In this document: in pieces, positions 18,420 to 26,857 of the stretch
How the letters are laid out: the number at the start of each line of letters is the position of its first letter
How positions within the stretch are numbered: the first letter of the stretch is position 1
NCBI GenBank assembly: GCA_051418075.1
Contig: JBPRGG010000010.1
Location: 1 to 64,000 of the forward strand
Length of the DNA: 64,000 bases
Reading direction: 5' to 3'
Source of the DNA: JBPRGG01 sp051418075
Lineage (GTDB): Bacteria; Bacteroidota; Bacteroidia; Cytophagales; Cyclobacteriaceae
Notes under the pieces: generated by a model
Told to the model about the DNA's origin: nothing
Database searches by the model: none
The model's input: only the letters and a program-made list of their open reading frames with translations
Translations under genes and position numbers: made by a program

Positions 18420-19563
18420 AGTTTTCAGGTTTATTTTTTATTTCCTGGATATCTATCCAGCATTTTTTTTCTGCAGATTCAGAAACAGTATCGAGTACCT
18501 GCTGGCAGAGAAAGCCATCTTGAAAATCAGGGGTTACCTTTTGTCCGTTGGCTATGGCATGTAAAAAGTCGCCCATTTCATGGATAAAAGTGTGCTCCCA
18601 GCCAATAATATGTCCCGGAGGCCACCATCTATTCAGGTAAGGGTGGCTGCTCTCGGTAACTATGATGGTTCTGAATCCCTGTAATGAGGCTTCATCTGTC
18701 CTGGAGTAGAACTCCAACTCGTTAAGCCTTTCCAGATTGAAACCCAGACTCCCTTTGCTGCCGAATATTTCCAAACGGAGATGGTTTTTGCGTCCGGTAG
18801 CAAATCGGGTAGCCATAAAATTGCCGATGGCACCCTGGCTGAACCGGGCCATAAAATTCATGGAATCATCTGCAGTAACTGTACCCATTGTTCCATATTC
18901 CTTTTTCCGCTGTGAAATAAATACAGTTTCCTGACCGCATACAGAGGTGATTTCTCCTGCCAAAAATCTGGCCAGATCAATGGTGTGGGCATTCATATCG
19001 CCATGAGCCCCTGAACCAGCCAGTGATTTGTCATGACGCCATACATAAGGAAAATCCAGATCTACCAGCCAGTCCTGGTAGTACACCGCATTGAAATGGT
19101 GAATTTGCCCAATTTTGTCTTCCTCTATCATTTTTTTGGCCAGGGCCAGGGCAGGTACCCTGCGGTAATTGAAAGCGACCATGTTTACTACCCCTGCTTT
19201 TTCGGCAGCTAGTTTCATCTGTTTAGCTTCCGCAGCATTCATAGCCATTGGTTTTTCACAGATCACATGCTTGCCAGCCTGTACCGCAGCAACTGCAATA
19301 GGCATATGTACATTATTGGGGGTGCAGATATCAATTACATCTATATCAGGATGGGCCACCACTTCTTGCCAGGAAGTAGTAAAATGCTTCCAGCCTAACC
19401 TTTGGGCAAATTCTATGTCAGCCGCCGGATCCACTGAACAGGCCGTATGCAAAACTACCTGGAAAGGGAGATCAAAAAACTGAGGCACATCATGCCAGGC
19501 ATTGGTATGAGCTTTTCCCATAAAGCGTCCGCCTATAATTCCGATATTGATTTTCTTTTCCAT
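18406..19563 (-). CDS. Gfo/Idh/MocA-family NAD(P)-dependent sugar dehydrogenase
   Basis: 385 residues. The N-terminal Rossmann domain begins with a GIIGGRFMG nucleotide-binding loop (about 9-17), followed by ICTPNNVH and the family signature CEKPMA near residue 97. The C-terminal domain holds a GDMNAHTIDLARF block (Asp-x3-His) in place of the usual GDIGSH segment, with the catalytic Asp and His retained. Family members oxidise a sugar hydroxyl to a ketone. No Tat or Sec signal is visible, so it acts in the cytoplasm. It is coupled to the TIM-barrel gene and stands 9 bases downstream of the PfkB kinase gene. Confidence 0.92.
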   Translation of the reverse strand: MEKKINIGIIGGRFMGKAHTNAWHDVPQFFDLPFQVVLHTACSVDPAADIEFAQRLGWKHFTTSWQEVVAHPDIDVIDICTPNNVHMPIAVAAVQAGKHVICEKPMAMNAAEAKQMKLAAEKAGVVNMVAFNYRRVPALALAKKMIEEDKIGQIHHFNAVYYQDWLVDLDFPYVWRHDKSLAGSGAHGDMNAHTIDLARFLAGEITSVCGQETVFISQRKKEYGTMGTVTADDSMNFMARFSQGAIGNFMATRFATGRKNHLRLEIFGSKGSLGFNLERLNELEFYSRTDEASLQGFRTIIVTESSHPYLNRWWPPGHIIGWEHTFIHEMGDFLHAIANGQKVTPDFQDGFLCQQVLDTVSESAEKKCWIDIQEIKNKPENYEDN

Positions 19564-19572
19564 GACTGTACT

Positions 19573-20520
19573 TTATTTGAATTGATGATGGATCAAGTGG
19601 GCAAATTGCTCATTTACTACCCTTTCTAATCCTTTTTTCGAATTTTGATTAAACAGCTCCCGATTCAGAGGTTGCATGGCTCCTTTTTGCCTGGCAACCA
19701 GGGCACCCTGAAAGTTACCGGCTTCCAGGGCTTCGAAAATTGGTTTTTTATCCAGGTAATTGGTGACAAATGCGGCAGAAAAGGCATCTCCCGCTCCCAG
19801 ACTATCTTCCAGGTCTACCTTGAACCCGGGGGAATAAATCACCTCATTATGACCGGATACTGCCAAAGCCCCATCGTGTTCATATGTCACCAGGCAAATT
19901 TTTAAATTGAAATTCTCAACCAATCCCTGAGCTGCCAATACATCATCTGTATAATTCAACTCGAACATTTGAGCCAACGCTTTTAGTTCATGATGATTGA
20001 GCTTCACAATATCGGCCAATTGCAGGGAGTCAGTTACTGAATCGGCTGTATAACAATCCTTCCTCAGATTGATGTCACAGAATTTTAAAGCCTTTCCTGA
20101 TAGCTTTATCAAGGTAAGAATAGTATGCCGGGTTATTTGGCTTCTTTGGGCCAGAGTACCAAATGCTATACAATTCACCTGGGTAGCTTTTTCCCTAACA
20201 GAATCTGTTAATTCAATAAAGTCATAGGCTACTTTGGTATTTATATGATAATCAGGATGCTTATTTTTATCGAAGAACACATTTACGGTACCGGTAGGAT
20301 GAGTCTGATCGGTTTGGATGAAGGAAATGTCCAGTCCTGCCTTGGCTAATATCTGAACAGCCTGTCGCCCCAGGTCATCCCGGCCAACTCTTGAGATAAT
20401 GATCACATCATTGCCTAGTTCTTTAAGCCGGCTGGTGAAGTTGGCAGGAGCTCCGCCCAGTAGTTTTCCATCGGGCAATAAATCCCACAATAGTTCTCCT
20501 ATGGCCAATACCTTGTGCAT
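19573..20520 (-). CDS. PfkB-family carbohydrate kinase (fructokinase-like)
   Basis: 315 residues of the ribokinase/PfkB fold. The N-terminus has the glycine-rich GGAPANF segment (about 21-27) that contacts the sugar, and the C-terminal part has the signature DSLGAGDAFSAAF with the catalytic Asp (about residue 240). Such kinases phosphorylate ketoses or nucleosides with ATP. It starts 1 base after the transaldolase gene ends in the operon. With a fucose-isomerase-like enzyme upstream in the pathway, the most likely role is phosphorylation of a ketose before aldol cleavage. The fructokinase label is only by overall similarity. Confidence 0.92.
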   Translation of the reverse strand: MHKVLAIGELLWDLLPDGKLLGGAPANFTSRLKELGNDVIIISRVGRDDLGRQAVQILAKAGLDISFIQTDQTHPTGTVNVFFDKNKHPDYHINTKVAYDFIELTDSVREKATQVNCIAFGTLAQRSQITRHTILTLIKLSGKALKFCDINLRKDCYTADSVTDSLQLADIVKLNHHELKALAQMFELNYTDDVLAAQGLVENFNLKICLVTYEHDGALAVSGHNEVIYSPGFKVDLEDSLGAGDAFSAAFVTNYLDKKPIFEALEAGNFQGALVARQKGAMQPLNRELFNQNSKKGLERVVNEQFAHLIHHQFK

Positions 20521-20521
20521 A

Positions 20522-21166
20522 TTATTTTATGATTTTAGACCAGGCCAAATCAAATTCTGCCAATCCCTGAACAGTTTGAGGGTGATAAAACATATTAAAG
20601 AATATGTCTTCAGGAATTGAAATGATATCAACCCCGGCTCGCATGCAATCAATAGCATCTTTTCTGGTTTTGATACTGGCGGCTAAAACCTGTGATTCAA
20701 ATTCATAATGACGTTTGATGGTCATTGCATCTTCAATAAAGCCCTTCACATCGCCTCCGATCTTATCCAGTCTGCTTAATACGATGCTTACCAAAAAAGC
20801 CCTGGTTTTCATGGCAAGCAAAAGCTGATCAGGAGAAAAAATCATGGTAACATTGGTGCGAATACCTTGTTTCTCCAGGGCTGCTCCAGCTTTCAGTCCT
20901 TCTGGCGTTAAAGGCACTTTTATATTGATGTTGGAGGAAATAGCTGCGATTTCTTGTGCTTCTTCAATGATCTGGTCGGTCTGGTCTGCCACTGCCTCGG
21001 CACTAACCGGACCACTTACTATCTGGCATATTTCCTTCAACACATCGGTAAACCTTTTCCCTGATTGAAGGATTTTACTGGGATTGGTGGTTATGCCGTC
21101 TACCAATCCGGTATCGTAGGCTTTCCTGATTGATTCTACATCTGCGGTGTCTAAAAATATTTTCAT
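20522..21166 (-). CDS. Small transaldolase / fructose-6-phosphate aldolase-like protein
   Basis: 214 residues, the length of the FSA/TalC subgroup of class I aldolases. The N-terminus (FLDTADVESIRKA) and the TTNPS segment are conserved, and Lys83 in NIKVPLT is the Schiff-base lysine. The usual YVSPFVGRLDDIG block reads LVSIVLSRLDKIG, so substrate-side residues differ from typical TalC. Members either cleave fructose-6-phosphate to dihydroxyacetone and glyceraldehyde-3-phosphate or transfer dihydroxyacetone. In this operon it may act on a deoxy- or modified ketose phosphate. It is followed by the kinase gene with a 1-base gap. Confidence 0.88.
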   Translation of the reverse strand: MKIFLDTADVESIRKAYDTGLVDGITTNPSKILQSGKRFTDVLKEICQIVSGPVSAEAVADQTDQIIEEAQEIAAISSNINIKVPLTPEGLKAGAALEKQGIRTNVTMIFSPDQLLLAMKTRAFLVSIVLSRLDKIGGDVKGFIEDAMTIKRHYEFESQVLAASIKTRKDAIDCMRAGVDIISIPEDIFFNMFYHPQTVQGLAEFDLAWSKIIK

Positions 21167-21187
21167 AATTTTTGATTGTATGATGTC

Positions 21188-21898
21188 TTAGTTTGTTAAT
21201 AGCTGGTTTAGCCTGGCCAGATTTACCTGTACCGGTTTATCGCCTAATTCTGTCACCACCAGATCTGCTTCTTTAAAATCTTCTTCCCGTGTATAGTCAT
21301 TGTATGTAATAATACAATGAAAGCCTGCAGCTTTGGCTGCCAGTAATCCATTACGACTGTCCTCCACAACCACACATTTTTTTGGATCCAGTTCAAGCTT
21401 TTGCCTGCAAAGATTATATACTGCCGGATCTGGTTTTTTACGGGGAACCATATCCCCAGCAAATATCCCTCTGAAATACTGCTGCCTTTCTTTTCCCAGT
21501 AATACCTCCACAATTCTGCTTACTGCTTTCTCATTAGAGGTAGAGCATACCGCTAGTTGAATGTCAGAGGCGATAGCCTCATCCACTAGCCTGGCAATTC
21601 CCGGTCTGAGCGGTAATGAGCCTTTTTCTATCAGTTGCATGAAAAGTTTTGTTTTCAAGAGGTGCAGTTCTTTGATTAAATCTTCTCTGTTCCCTACATT
21701 TGCCGGCCAACCATGCTGGTTAAAATAGAACTTCATCCGTTCCTTACCTCCAGCCACTTTAACCAACTGTTTATATTCATCCGCCTGCCATACCACACTG
21801 ATTCCTTTCATGGCAAATGCCTGATTGAATGCCACCCGATGGCCATCTCGTTCTGTATCTACCAATACTCCGTCACAATCAAATAGTAAGGCTTCCAT
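21188..21898 (-). CDS. HAD-superfamily hydrolase, CbbY/beta-phosphoglucomutase-like
   Basis: 236 residues. The nucleophile motif is FDCDGVLVDTE with Asp7 and Asp9; the second motif contains VCSTSNEKA, and the PRKKPDPAVYN and VEDSRNGLLAAKAAG blocks provide the Lys and the metal-binding Asp. The helical cap of residues ~18-90 marks the CbbY/phosphoglucomutase-like subgroup. It is a sugar-phosphate phosphatase or mutase, likely removing a dead-end phosphorylated sugar or completing an isomerisation. It lies 2 bases from the E2 gene and 21 bases from the transaldolase gene. Confidence 0.9.
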   Translation of the reverse strand: MEALLFDCDGVLVDTERDGHRVAFNQAFAMKGISVVWQADEYKQLVKVAGGKERMKFYFNQHGWPANVGNREDLIKELHLLKTKLFMQLIEKGSLPLRPGIARLVDEAIASDIQLAVCSTSNEKAVSRIVEVLLGKERQQYFRGIFAGDMVPRKKPDPAVYNLCRQKLELDPKKCVVVEDSRNGLLAAKAAGFHCIITYNDYTREEDFKEADLVVTELGDKPVQVNLARLNQLLTN

Positions 21899-21900
21899 AT

Positions 21901-23205
21901 TTACTGGTTATAGTTTTCTAATTGATGTTTGATAAATGCCAGAAATTCTGCCGCCTGGGCTCCATCTACAGCCCGGTGGTCTACCGCCAGGCCCAGTTCC
22001 ATTACATCGACCACTTCCAGGTTTCGTTCTTTGGGTACTACTTTGGCTTCTATACTACCTACTGTAAGAATACCTGCCTCCGGTGGATTAATGATGGCAT
22101 TAAACCGTTTGATCCCATACATGCCTAAATTGCTGATGGTAAAAGTTCCCTGGCTGGTTGAATTTATAATACCACGCCGGGCATCCGTAGTGATCTTTTT
22201 GCTGTTTTCAGCAAGTTCCCAAAGGGTCATCTGGTCTGCATCAGGTAGTACGGGAACCAGTAAACCATTATCTACTGCCACGGCAATCCCAATGTTAACA
22301 CCTGTTTTAACCACTATTTTTTCGTCATCAACATGTACATTTAAATGTTTATGCCGGGCCAGGGCTTCAGCCACCACTTTTATTATCAGATCATTTAAAG
22401 ATACCCTGATACCGGGGTCTTCCTTTAATTTCTTTTTGTATTCAAGTAACCTGGTTACATCCACTTCTATAAATAAGTAATAATGCGGAATGGTCTGTTT
22501 GCTCAGGGTGAGGCGTTCAGCTATTAACTTGCGCATCCTGTCAAAATGAACAACCTGGTCGCCTTCATCCGGATATAGTTTAATGGATTTTTTACCAATA
22601 CTGCCCAAAACATCTTTTTTGTTGATTCTTCCCCCCGGACCTGATCCTTCAAGCCTGTTCAGGTCCACACCTTCCAGGTTAGCTACTTTTCTGGCCACCG
22701 GAGTGGCTTTTAATGCGGTTCTTTTTTCCAGATGTTTCAACACATCCTCTTTGATAATACGCTGTCCCGGGCCGGTTCCGGTTATCCGGGACAACTCCAC
22801 TTCATGTTCCAGGGCCACACGTTTGGCAGAAGGACTGACAAATTGCTTTCCATTGCTTGAAATTCCTGTTTGGGGATATATTGAAGCCGGTGATTGCCCT
22901 ACAGGATCAGCAACAACCTCAGCCTGGGAGGAATTTTCCGGGGAGGTTGTTTCAATCACCGGATCTTCTGCCGTGCCTATATAAGCGATTGGTTCAAATA
23001 CCCGCCCTTCTTCACCTTCTTCATAAAGCAACTGAAGGACGATGCCTTCTTCAAAAGATTCTACTTCGAAGCTGGCTTTGTCCGAATCTACTACTGCTAT
23101 AATATCACCTTTTTTCACCTCGTCGCCTACTTTTACCATCCATTCTGTGATCAGGGCGGTTTCCAGATCCTGCCCAACCTGGGGCATGTTAATTGCAGTG
23201 GCCAT
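21901..23205 (-). CDS. 2-oxoacid/acetoin dehydrogenase E2 (dihydrolipoamide acyltransferase)
   Basis: 434 residues. One lipoyl domain (1-78) with the lipoylated Lys43 in DSDKASFE, then a linker, then two peripheral-subunit-binding domains in tandem (about 122-159 and 167-203; each has a GxGPGxRI segment), then the catalytic acyltransferase domain (218-434) ending with His410-x3-Asp414-Gly (HRAVDG). The E1 beta and alpha genes lie upstream in the operon, separated from this gene only by the aldolase gene; no E3 (dihydrolipoamide dehydrogenase) gene is in the window, so a shared E3 is expected. The tandem binding domains are uncommon. Confidence 0.92.
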   Translation of the reverse strand: MATAINMPQVGQDLETALITEWMVKVGDEVKKGDIIAVVDSDKASFEVESFEEGIVLQLLYEEGEEGRVFEPIAYIGTAEDPVIETTSPENSSQAEVVADPVGQSPASIYPQTGISSNGKQFVSPSAKRVALEHEVELSRITGTGPGQRIIKEDVLKHLEKRTALKATPVARKVANLEGVDLNRLEGSGPGGRINKKDVLGSIGKKSIKLYPDEGDQVVHFDRMRKLIAERLTLSKQTIPHYYLFIEVDVTRLLEYKKKLKEDPGIRVSLNDLIIKVVAEALARHKHLNVHVDDEKIVVKTGVNIGIAVAVDNGLLVPVLPDADQMTLWELAENSKKITTDARRGIINSTSQGTFTISNLGMYGIKRFNAIINPPEAGILTVGSIEAKVVPKERNLEVVDVMELGLAVDHRAVDGAQAAEFLAFIKHQLENYNQ

Positions 23206-24056
23206 CAGTTAATATTCATTTTAAAAAGTTGAATATATTTGGCTACCATTTGGCTGATTTGCTCAAATTGAGCCGCCAGCACATTTAATGGGTCGTACTG
23301 GTTTGGCTTGTTTTGATGATATTGCACAAAACCATCAATGAAGTTATATTTCAGTTCAGTAGAAATATTGACTTTGGCACACCCCAGTGCAATACATTTT
23401 TTAAATACATCATCCGATAAGCCGGTTCCACCATGCAGTGCCAGTGGAGTTTGATTGGCCTGGCTGATAATTTTCAATCGATCAAAAGCCACCTTTGGTT
23501 CACCTTTGTACATTCCATGGGCTGTACCAATAGCCGGAGCGAAACAATCTACCGGCACCTGTTCCAGAAATTGAGACACTTTTCGTGGATCTGCCAGGTG
23601 TGCATCTTCTTCCTTTACTATCAGATCATCTTCTACTCCTCCTATTTCTCCCAACTCCGCCTCCACCGAAACGCCCCGAGGGTGCGCCATTTTTAATACA
23701 GTGGCGGATAGTTCAATATTCTTGTCCAGTGGATAGGAGGAGGCATCAATCATGACCGAAGTCCAACCATTTTCTATACATTGACTGACAAAATCAAGGT
23801 CTTTGCAATGGTCCAGATGAATGGCTACAGGAACCTTCACCTTAGATGCAAGATCTTTGTACCAGGATATTATAGGTTCAAAGCCCCAGAAAACAACCGT
23901 TTTGACCGAAGTCTGAATGATTACCGGACTTTGCATCTCTTCAGCAGTTAATATCACGGCTTTCATAGAATTATAATCCAGAATATTGAAGGCACCGATG
24001 CCATATCCACCTTTTCTGGCATCCTGAAGCATTTCTTTCATGTTGACGATAGCCAT
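23205..24056 (-). CDS. Class II fructose/tagatose-bisphosphate aldolase family protein
   Basis: 283 residues. The zinc and catalytic motifs of class II aldolases are all visible: HLDHCKD at 80-86 (Asp82 base, His83 zinc), EAELGEIGG near 132, GTAHG near 178 and LHGGTG near 208. Length and sequence fit the GatY/KbaY-like group. These enzymes split ketose-1,6-bisphosphates or ketose-1-phosphates into dihydroxyacetone phosphate and an aldehyde. The gene sits between E1 beta and E2 and its last base overlaps the start of the E2 gene, an unusual placement that implies coordinated production of the aldolase and the dehydrogenase complex. Confidence 0.92.
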   Translation of the reverse strand: MAIVNMKEMLQDARKGGYGIGAFNILDYNSMKAVILTAEEMQSPVIIQTSVKTVVFWGFEPIISWYKDLASKVKVPVAIHLDHCKDLDFVSQCIENGWTSVMIDASSYPLDKNIELSATVLKMAHPRGVSVEAELGEIGGVEDDLIVKEEDAHLADPRKVSQFLEQVPVDCFAPAIGTAHGMYKGEPKVAFDRLKIISQANQTPLALHGGTGLSDDVFKKCIALGCAKVNISTELKYNFIDGFVQYHQNKPNQYDPLNVLAAQFEQISQMVAKYIQLFKMNIN

Positions 24057-24081
24057 CTGTTTAGTTTTTTATTATGTGCAA

Positions 24082-25101
24082 TTACTTGTCAGCATAAGCA
24101 GCTTTTCTGGCTGCGTTATAAATATCTATGGCATGAGGAATGACTACCTTTTCCAGGTTGAGATTAAAGGGGGTGGGAATGTTTTTCCCGGCAATAATTT
24201 CAATCGGTGCATCCAGATAGTCAAAAGCTTCCTCCTGAATAACAGAAGCAATATCAGAAGCTACGCCACCCCGCCTGACTGCCTCCTGGGCTATCACCAC
24301 ATGTTCTGTTTTTCTGACCGATTGCAGAATAAGTTCCTTATCCAATGGTACCAATGATCGTGGATCCAGTACTTCCGCTTCTATACCGTCTTTGGCTAGC
24401 AGATCAGCCGCTTCCAGTGCTTTGGGAACCATGCCGGACCAGGCAATAATGGTTACATCCCTTCCTGCTCTTTTAATATCACCTTTACCTAGAGGAATGG
24501 TAAATTCACCTTCTGGTACTTCTCCCTTGTTCATATAAAGCAGCTTATGCTCAAGAAAAATAACCGGTTCATCTGATCTTATAGCCGTTTTGAGTAATCC
24601 CTTTGCATCGGCAGGATTGGAAGGCATCACCAATTTCAAGCCAGGGATGTGATAGAAGATAGCTTCCAGGCTCTGCGAATGCTGGGCGGCCAGACCATTA
24701 CCTACGCCACCCTGGGTGCGCAATACCATAGGTACCCGTCCTATTCCGCCTGACATAAATTTTAATTTAGCTGCCTGATTGATGATCTGATCCAATATCA
24801 ACATAGAAAAATCAATAAATAATATTTCTACCACCGGGCGCATACCTGTTAAAGCTGCACCCACACCCATTCCGGTAAATCCATTTTCTGATATGGGAGT
24901 GTCAATCACCCGTTCCTTACCAAATTTATCCAACAGACCAGCAGTAACTTTATAGGATCCCCCGCGTTCAGCAATGCCTTCTCCCATAATAAATACGGTG
25001 GGATCCCGCTGCATTTCTTCCAATAAAGCTTCATTTAGGGCTTCCCTGTACATCAGGATCCGGGTGCCGCTGCCAATGTTTTGTTCAATGATCGCTTCCA
25101 T
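24082..25101 (-). CDS. 2-oxoacid/acetoin dehydrogenase E1 beta subunit
   Basis: 339 residues of the transketolase-like pyrimidine-binding and C-terminal domains. Conserved segments include FIMGEGIAERGGSYKVT, ENGFTGMGVGAAL, MVLRTQGGVGNGLAAQHSQ and the C-terminal EVLDPRSLVPLD and HVVIAQEAVRRGG. With the E1 alpha subunit it decarboxylates a 2-oxoacid, or cleaves acetoin, using thiamine diphosphate. It overlaps the E1 alpha gene by one base and precedes the aldolase gene by 25 bases. Confidence 0.93.
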   Translation of the reverse strand: MEAIIEQNIGSGTRILMYREALNEALLEEMQRDPTVFIMGEGIAERGGSYKVTAGLLDKFGKERVIDTPISENGFTGMGVGAALTGMRPVVEILFIDFSMLILDQIINQAAKLKFMSGGIGRVPMVLRTQGGVGNGLAAQHSQSLEAIFYHIPGLKLVMPSNPADAKGLLKTAIRSDEPVIFLEHKLLYMNKGEVPEGEFTIPLGKGDIKRAGRDVTIIAWSGMVPKALEAADLLAKDGIEAEVLDPRSLVPLDKELILQSVRKTEHVVIAQEAVRRGGVASDIASVIQEEAFDYLDAPIEIIAGKNIPTPFNLNLEKVVIPHAIDIYNAARKAAYADK

Positions 25102-26075
25102 CAGTAGGTTTCTATAAAGGTTAAAAATTCCTGGTTGGTCAATTCTTCGCTGTCTTTGGCGTAATTAATTCCGGTGGTGATTTCCTGTTCCACCTGCTCT
25201 TCGATCTGTTTCACCGCTGGCTCATTCCATCCATGGTCCAGCATGTATTGTTTACAAATTTTGATCGGATCGTGTTGCTGATAGTAGGCTACTTTATCCT
25301 CAGGCATATAGGTTCCCGGGTCATTTACATGATGGCCGCTTTGCCTGAATGTAAGCCCTTCAATAATGTAGGGTCCCTTGCCGCTTCTGCAGTATGCAAC
25401 GGCTTTTACTGCCGCTTCATAAACTTCCACTACATGATTACCGTCTATTCTTTCTCCTGGAACACCATATCCTTTTCCTCTTTTATATAATTCTGGTTCG
25501 CCGGTAGAATCTTCTATTTTAGTGGATACAGCGTACTGGTTGTTTTCAATGATGAACAGCACCGGCAATTTAAAGGCCGCGGCCAGATTCAGGCCTTCAG
25601 AAAAGGAGCCTATATTGGTTCCGCCATCGGATACAAATACTGCCGCCACCCGGTCTTCCTTCCTGATCTTGGCCCCCATAGCTGCTCCCACAGCAATCGG
25701 AACACCGGACCCAACAATTCCATTGGCCCCTAAATTCCCTTTGGTCACATCTGCAATATGCATGGACCCTCCCAGACCTTTACAAAAACCGGTTTTTTTA
25801 CCTAATAATTCTGCAAACATCCTTTTAATGTCTGCACCCCAGGCAATACAATGCCCGTGACCACGATGAGAACTGGCAATATAATCATTGCCAGTGAGTG
25901 CATTACAAATCCCAACCGCGATAGCTTCTTCGCCCCAGTAGGGATGATAATATCCTCTGATTAAACCCTGACGGTAGAGTTTTACTCCTTCTTCTTCAAA
26001 TCGCCTGATGGTATATATTAACCTATACGTTTCAGCCAACAATTCTTTGGTATGTTCTGATGTTTTCATTGTCAA
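25101..26075 (-). CDS. 2-oxoacid/acetoin dehydrogenase E1 alpha subunit
   Basis: 324 residues. The thiamine-diphosphate binding region is recognisable at 149-179, but the usual GDG is SDG (Ser149-Asp150-Gly151) before GTNIGSFSEGLNLAA; the ENN pair at 177-179 is intact. RGHGHCIAWG and the phosphorylation-loop region with SGHHVNDPGTYM near 240 fit the AcoA/PdhA group, and the chain is the short acetoin-type length. It follows the GntR gene by 5 bases and leads the catabolic operon after it. Confidence 0.92.
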   Translation of the reverse strand: MTMKTSEHTKELLAETYRLIYTIRRFEEEGVKLYRQGLIRGYYHPYWGEEAIAVGICNALTGNDYIASSHRGHGHCIAWGADIKRMFAELLGKKTGFCKGLGGSMHIADVTKGNLGANGIVGSGVPIAVGAAMGAKIRKEDRVAAVFVSDGGTNIGSFSEGLNLAAAFKLPVLFIIENNQYAVSTKIEDSTGEPELYKRGKGYGVPGERIDGNHVVEVYEAAVKAVAYCRSGKGPYIIEGLTFRQSGHHVNDPGTYMPEDKVAYYQQHDPIKICKQYMLDHGWNEPAVKQIEEQVEQEITTGINYAKDSEELTNQEFLTFIETY

Positions 26076-26080
26076 AAATT

Positions 26081-26803
26081 TCAGGGTACTGCCTCTATGG
26101 TGAATTTATAAAATTCACCGTTATAGATGGATTCTTCAATTTCCAGTATCAATTCTGTGCCGCAAAATGTAACGCCATCTACTTTGAAACCGGGAATTGT
26201 TTCATCGTTACCGAAAGTATCTTTTTCCGATTCATCGATGATGATGGCGCTTAATGATTGCTCAATCCGAGCAATATGCAAATGATAATCAATCTCATAG
26301 ATGTTGTAAAGGGAGTTTTCCAGGTTCAATTGATCTATACCAGGGCAAAATTTCAGGGAGATGTATCGGACCTCCCTTAAAACCGGCTTATTATCGGCAA
26401 ATCTTAACCTGGTAATTTTGCAAACAGGTCCATTTAAAGTATAATTTCTTCCCTGAATGCTTTTAGTAATTCCTACTTCCTGAGTCACACAGTCTAATAA
26501 CCGGGTGGAAGGGGTAAATCCCAGTTGCTGCATATTTTTGGTAAAACTTAAAACTTTAGAAGCCGGACGATTTAATTCTACATTTTTTTGTACAAAAGTT
26601 CCTTTCCCCTTGATTTTCTTTACATATCCTCCTTTTTCAATTTCAAGAAGCACTTTCCTGGCAGTGGTATTACTCACATTATATTTTTTGATGATCTCGT
26701 TTTCAGAAAGAATCTTATCACCCGGTAATAATTTTTTCTGCCGGATGTGCTGAATAATCTCTCTGCTGATCTGAAAATATATAGGTAAGGAAGGTGTATC
26801 CAT
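26081..26803 (-). CDS. GntR-family transcriptional regulator with UTRA domain
   Basis: 240 residues. The N-terminal winged helix (about 5-75; ISREIIQHIRQKKLLPGDKI and VSNTTARKVLLEIEKGGYVKK) is the GntR DNA-binding domain, and residues ~90-235 form a UTRA effector domain of the type that binds sugar phosphates or related metabolites. It is the first gene of a 12-gene operon that it probably represses. A perfect palindrome, AGCGTTAACGCT (26811-26822), lies just before its start codon and is the likely operator. UTRA effectors in other members include glucosamine-6-phosphate and trehalose-6-phosphate. Confidence 0.93.
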   Translation of the reverse strand: MDTPSLPIYFQISREIIQHIRQKKLLPGDKILSENEIIKKYNVSNTTARKVLLEIEKGGYVKKIKGKGTFVQKNVELNRPASKVLSFTKNMQQLGFTPSTRLLDCVTQEVGITKSIQGRNYTLNGPVCKITRLRFADNKPVLREVRYISLKFCPGIDQLNLENSLYNIYEIDYHLHIARIEQSLSAIIIDESEKDTFGNDETIPGFKVDGVTFCGTELILEIEESIYNGEFYKFTIEAVP

Positions 26804-26810
26804 AACTTAT

Positions 26811-26822
26811 AGCGTTAACGCT
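26811..26822. promoter_or_regulatory. Perfect palindromic operator candidate upstream of gntR-like gene
   Basis: AGCGTTAACGCT, a 12-base perfect palindrome, starts 8 bases upstream of the GntR gene start. Its position between the promoter and the start codon, and its symmetry, suit a dimeric repressor. A bound repressor here would switch the whole 12-gene operon and its own gene. Confidence 0.6.
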
Positions 26823-26827
26823 TTAAG

Positions 26828-26857
26828 CAAATAAACAAAATTTTTTTTTATAAACAA
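26828..26857 (-). promoter_or_regulatory. Promoter candidate for the gntR-catabolic operon
   Basis: On the minus strand TTG (26857-26855), 19 bases, then TTTATTTG (26835-26828) resemble the Bacteroidota TTG-N19-TAnnTTTG promoter with one mismatch in the downstream box. The palindrome at 26811-26822 begins 5 bases after the box, so repressor binding would block transcription start. Confidence 0.45.
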
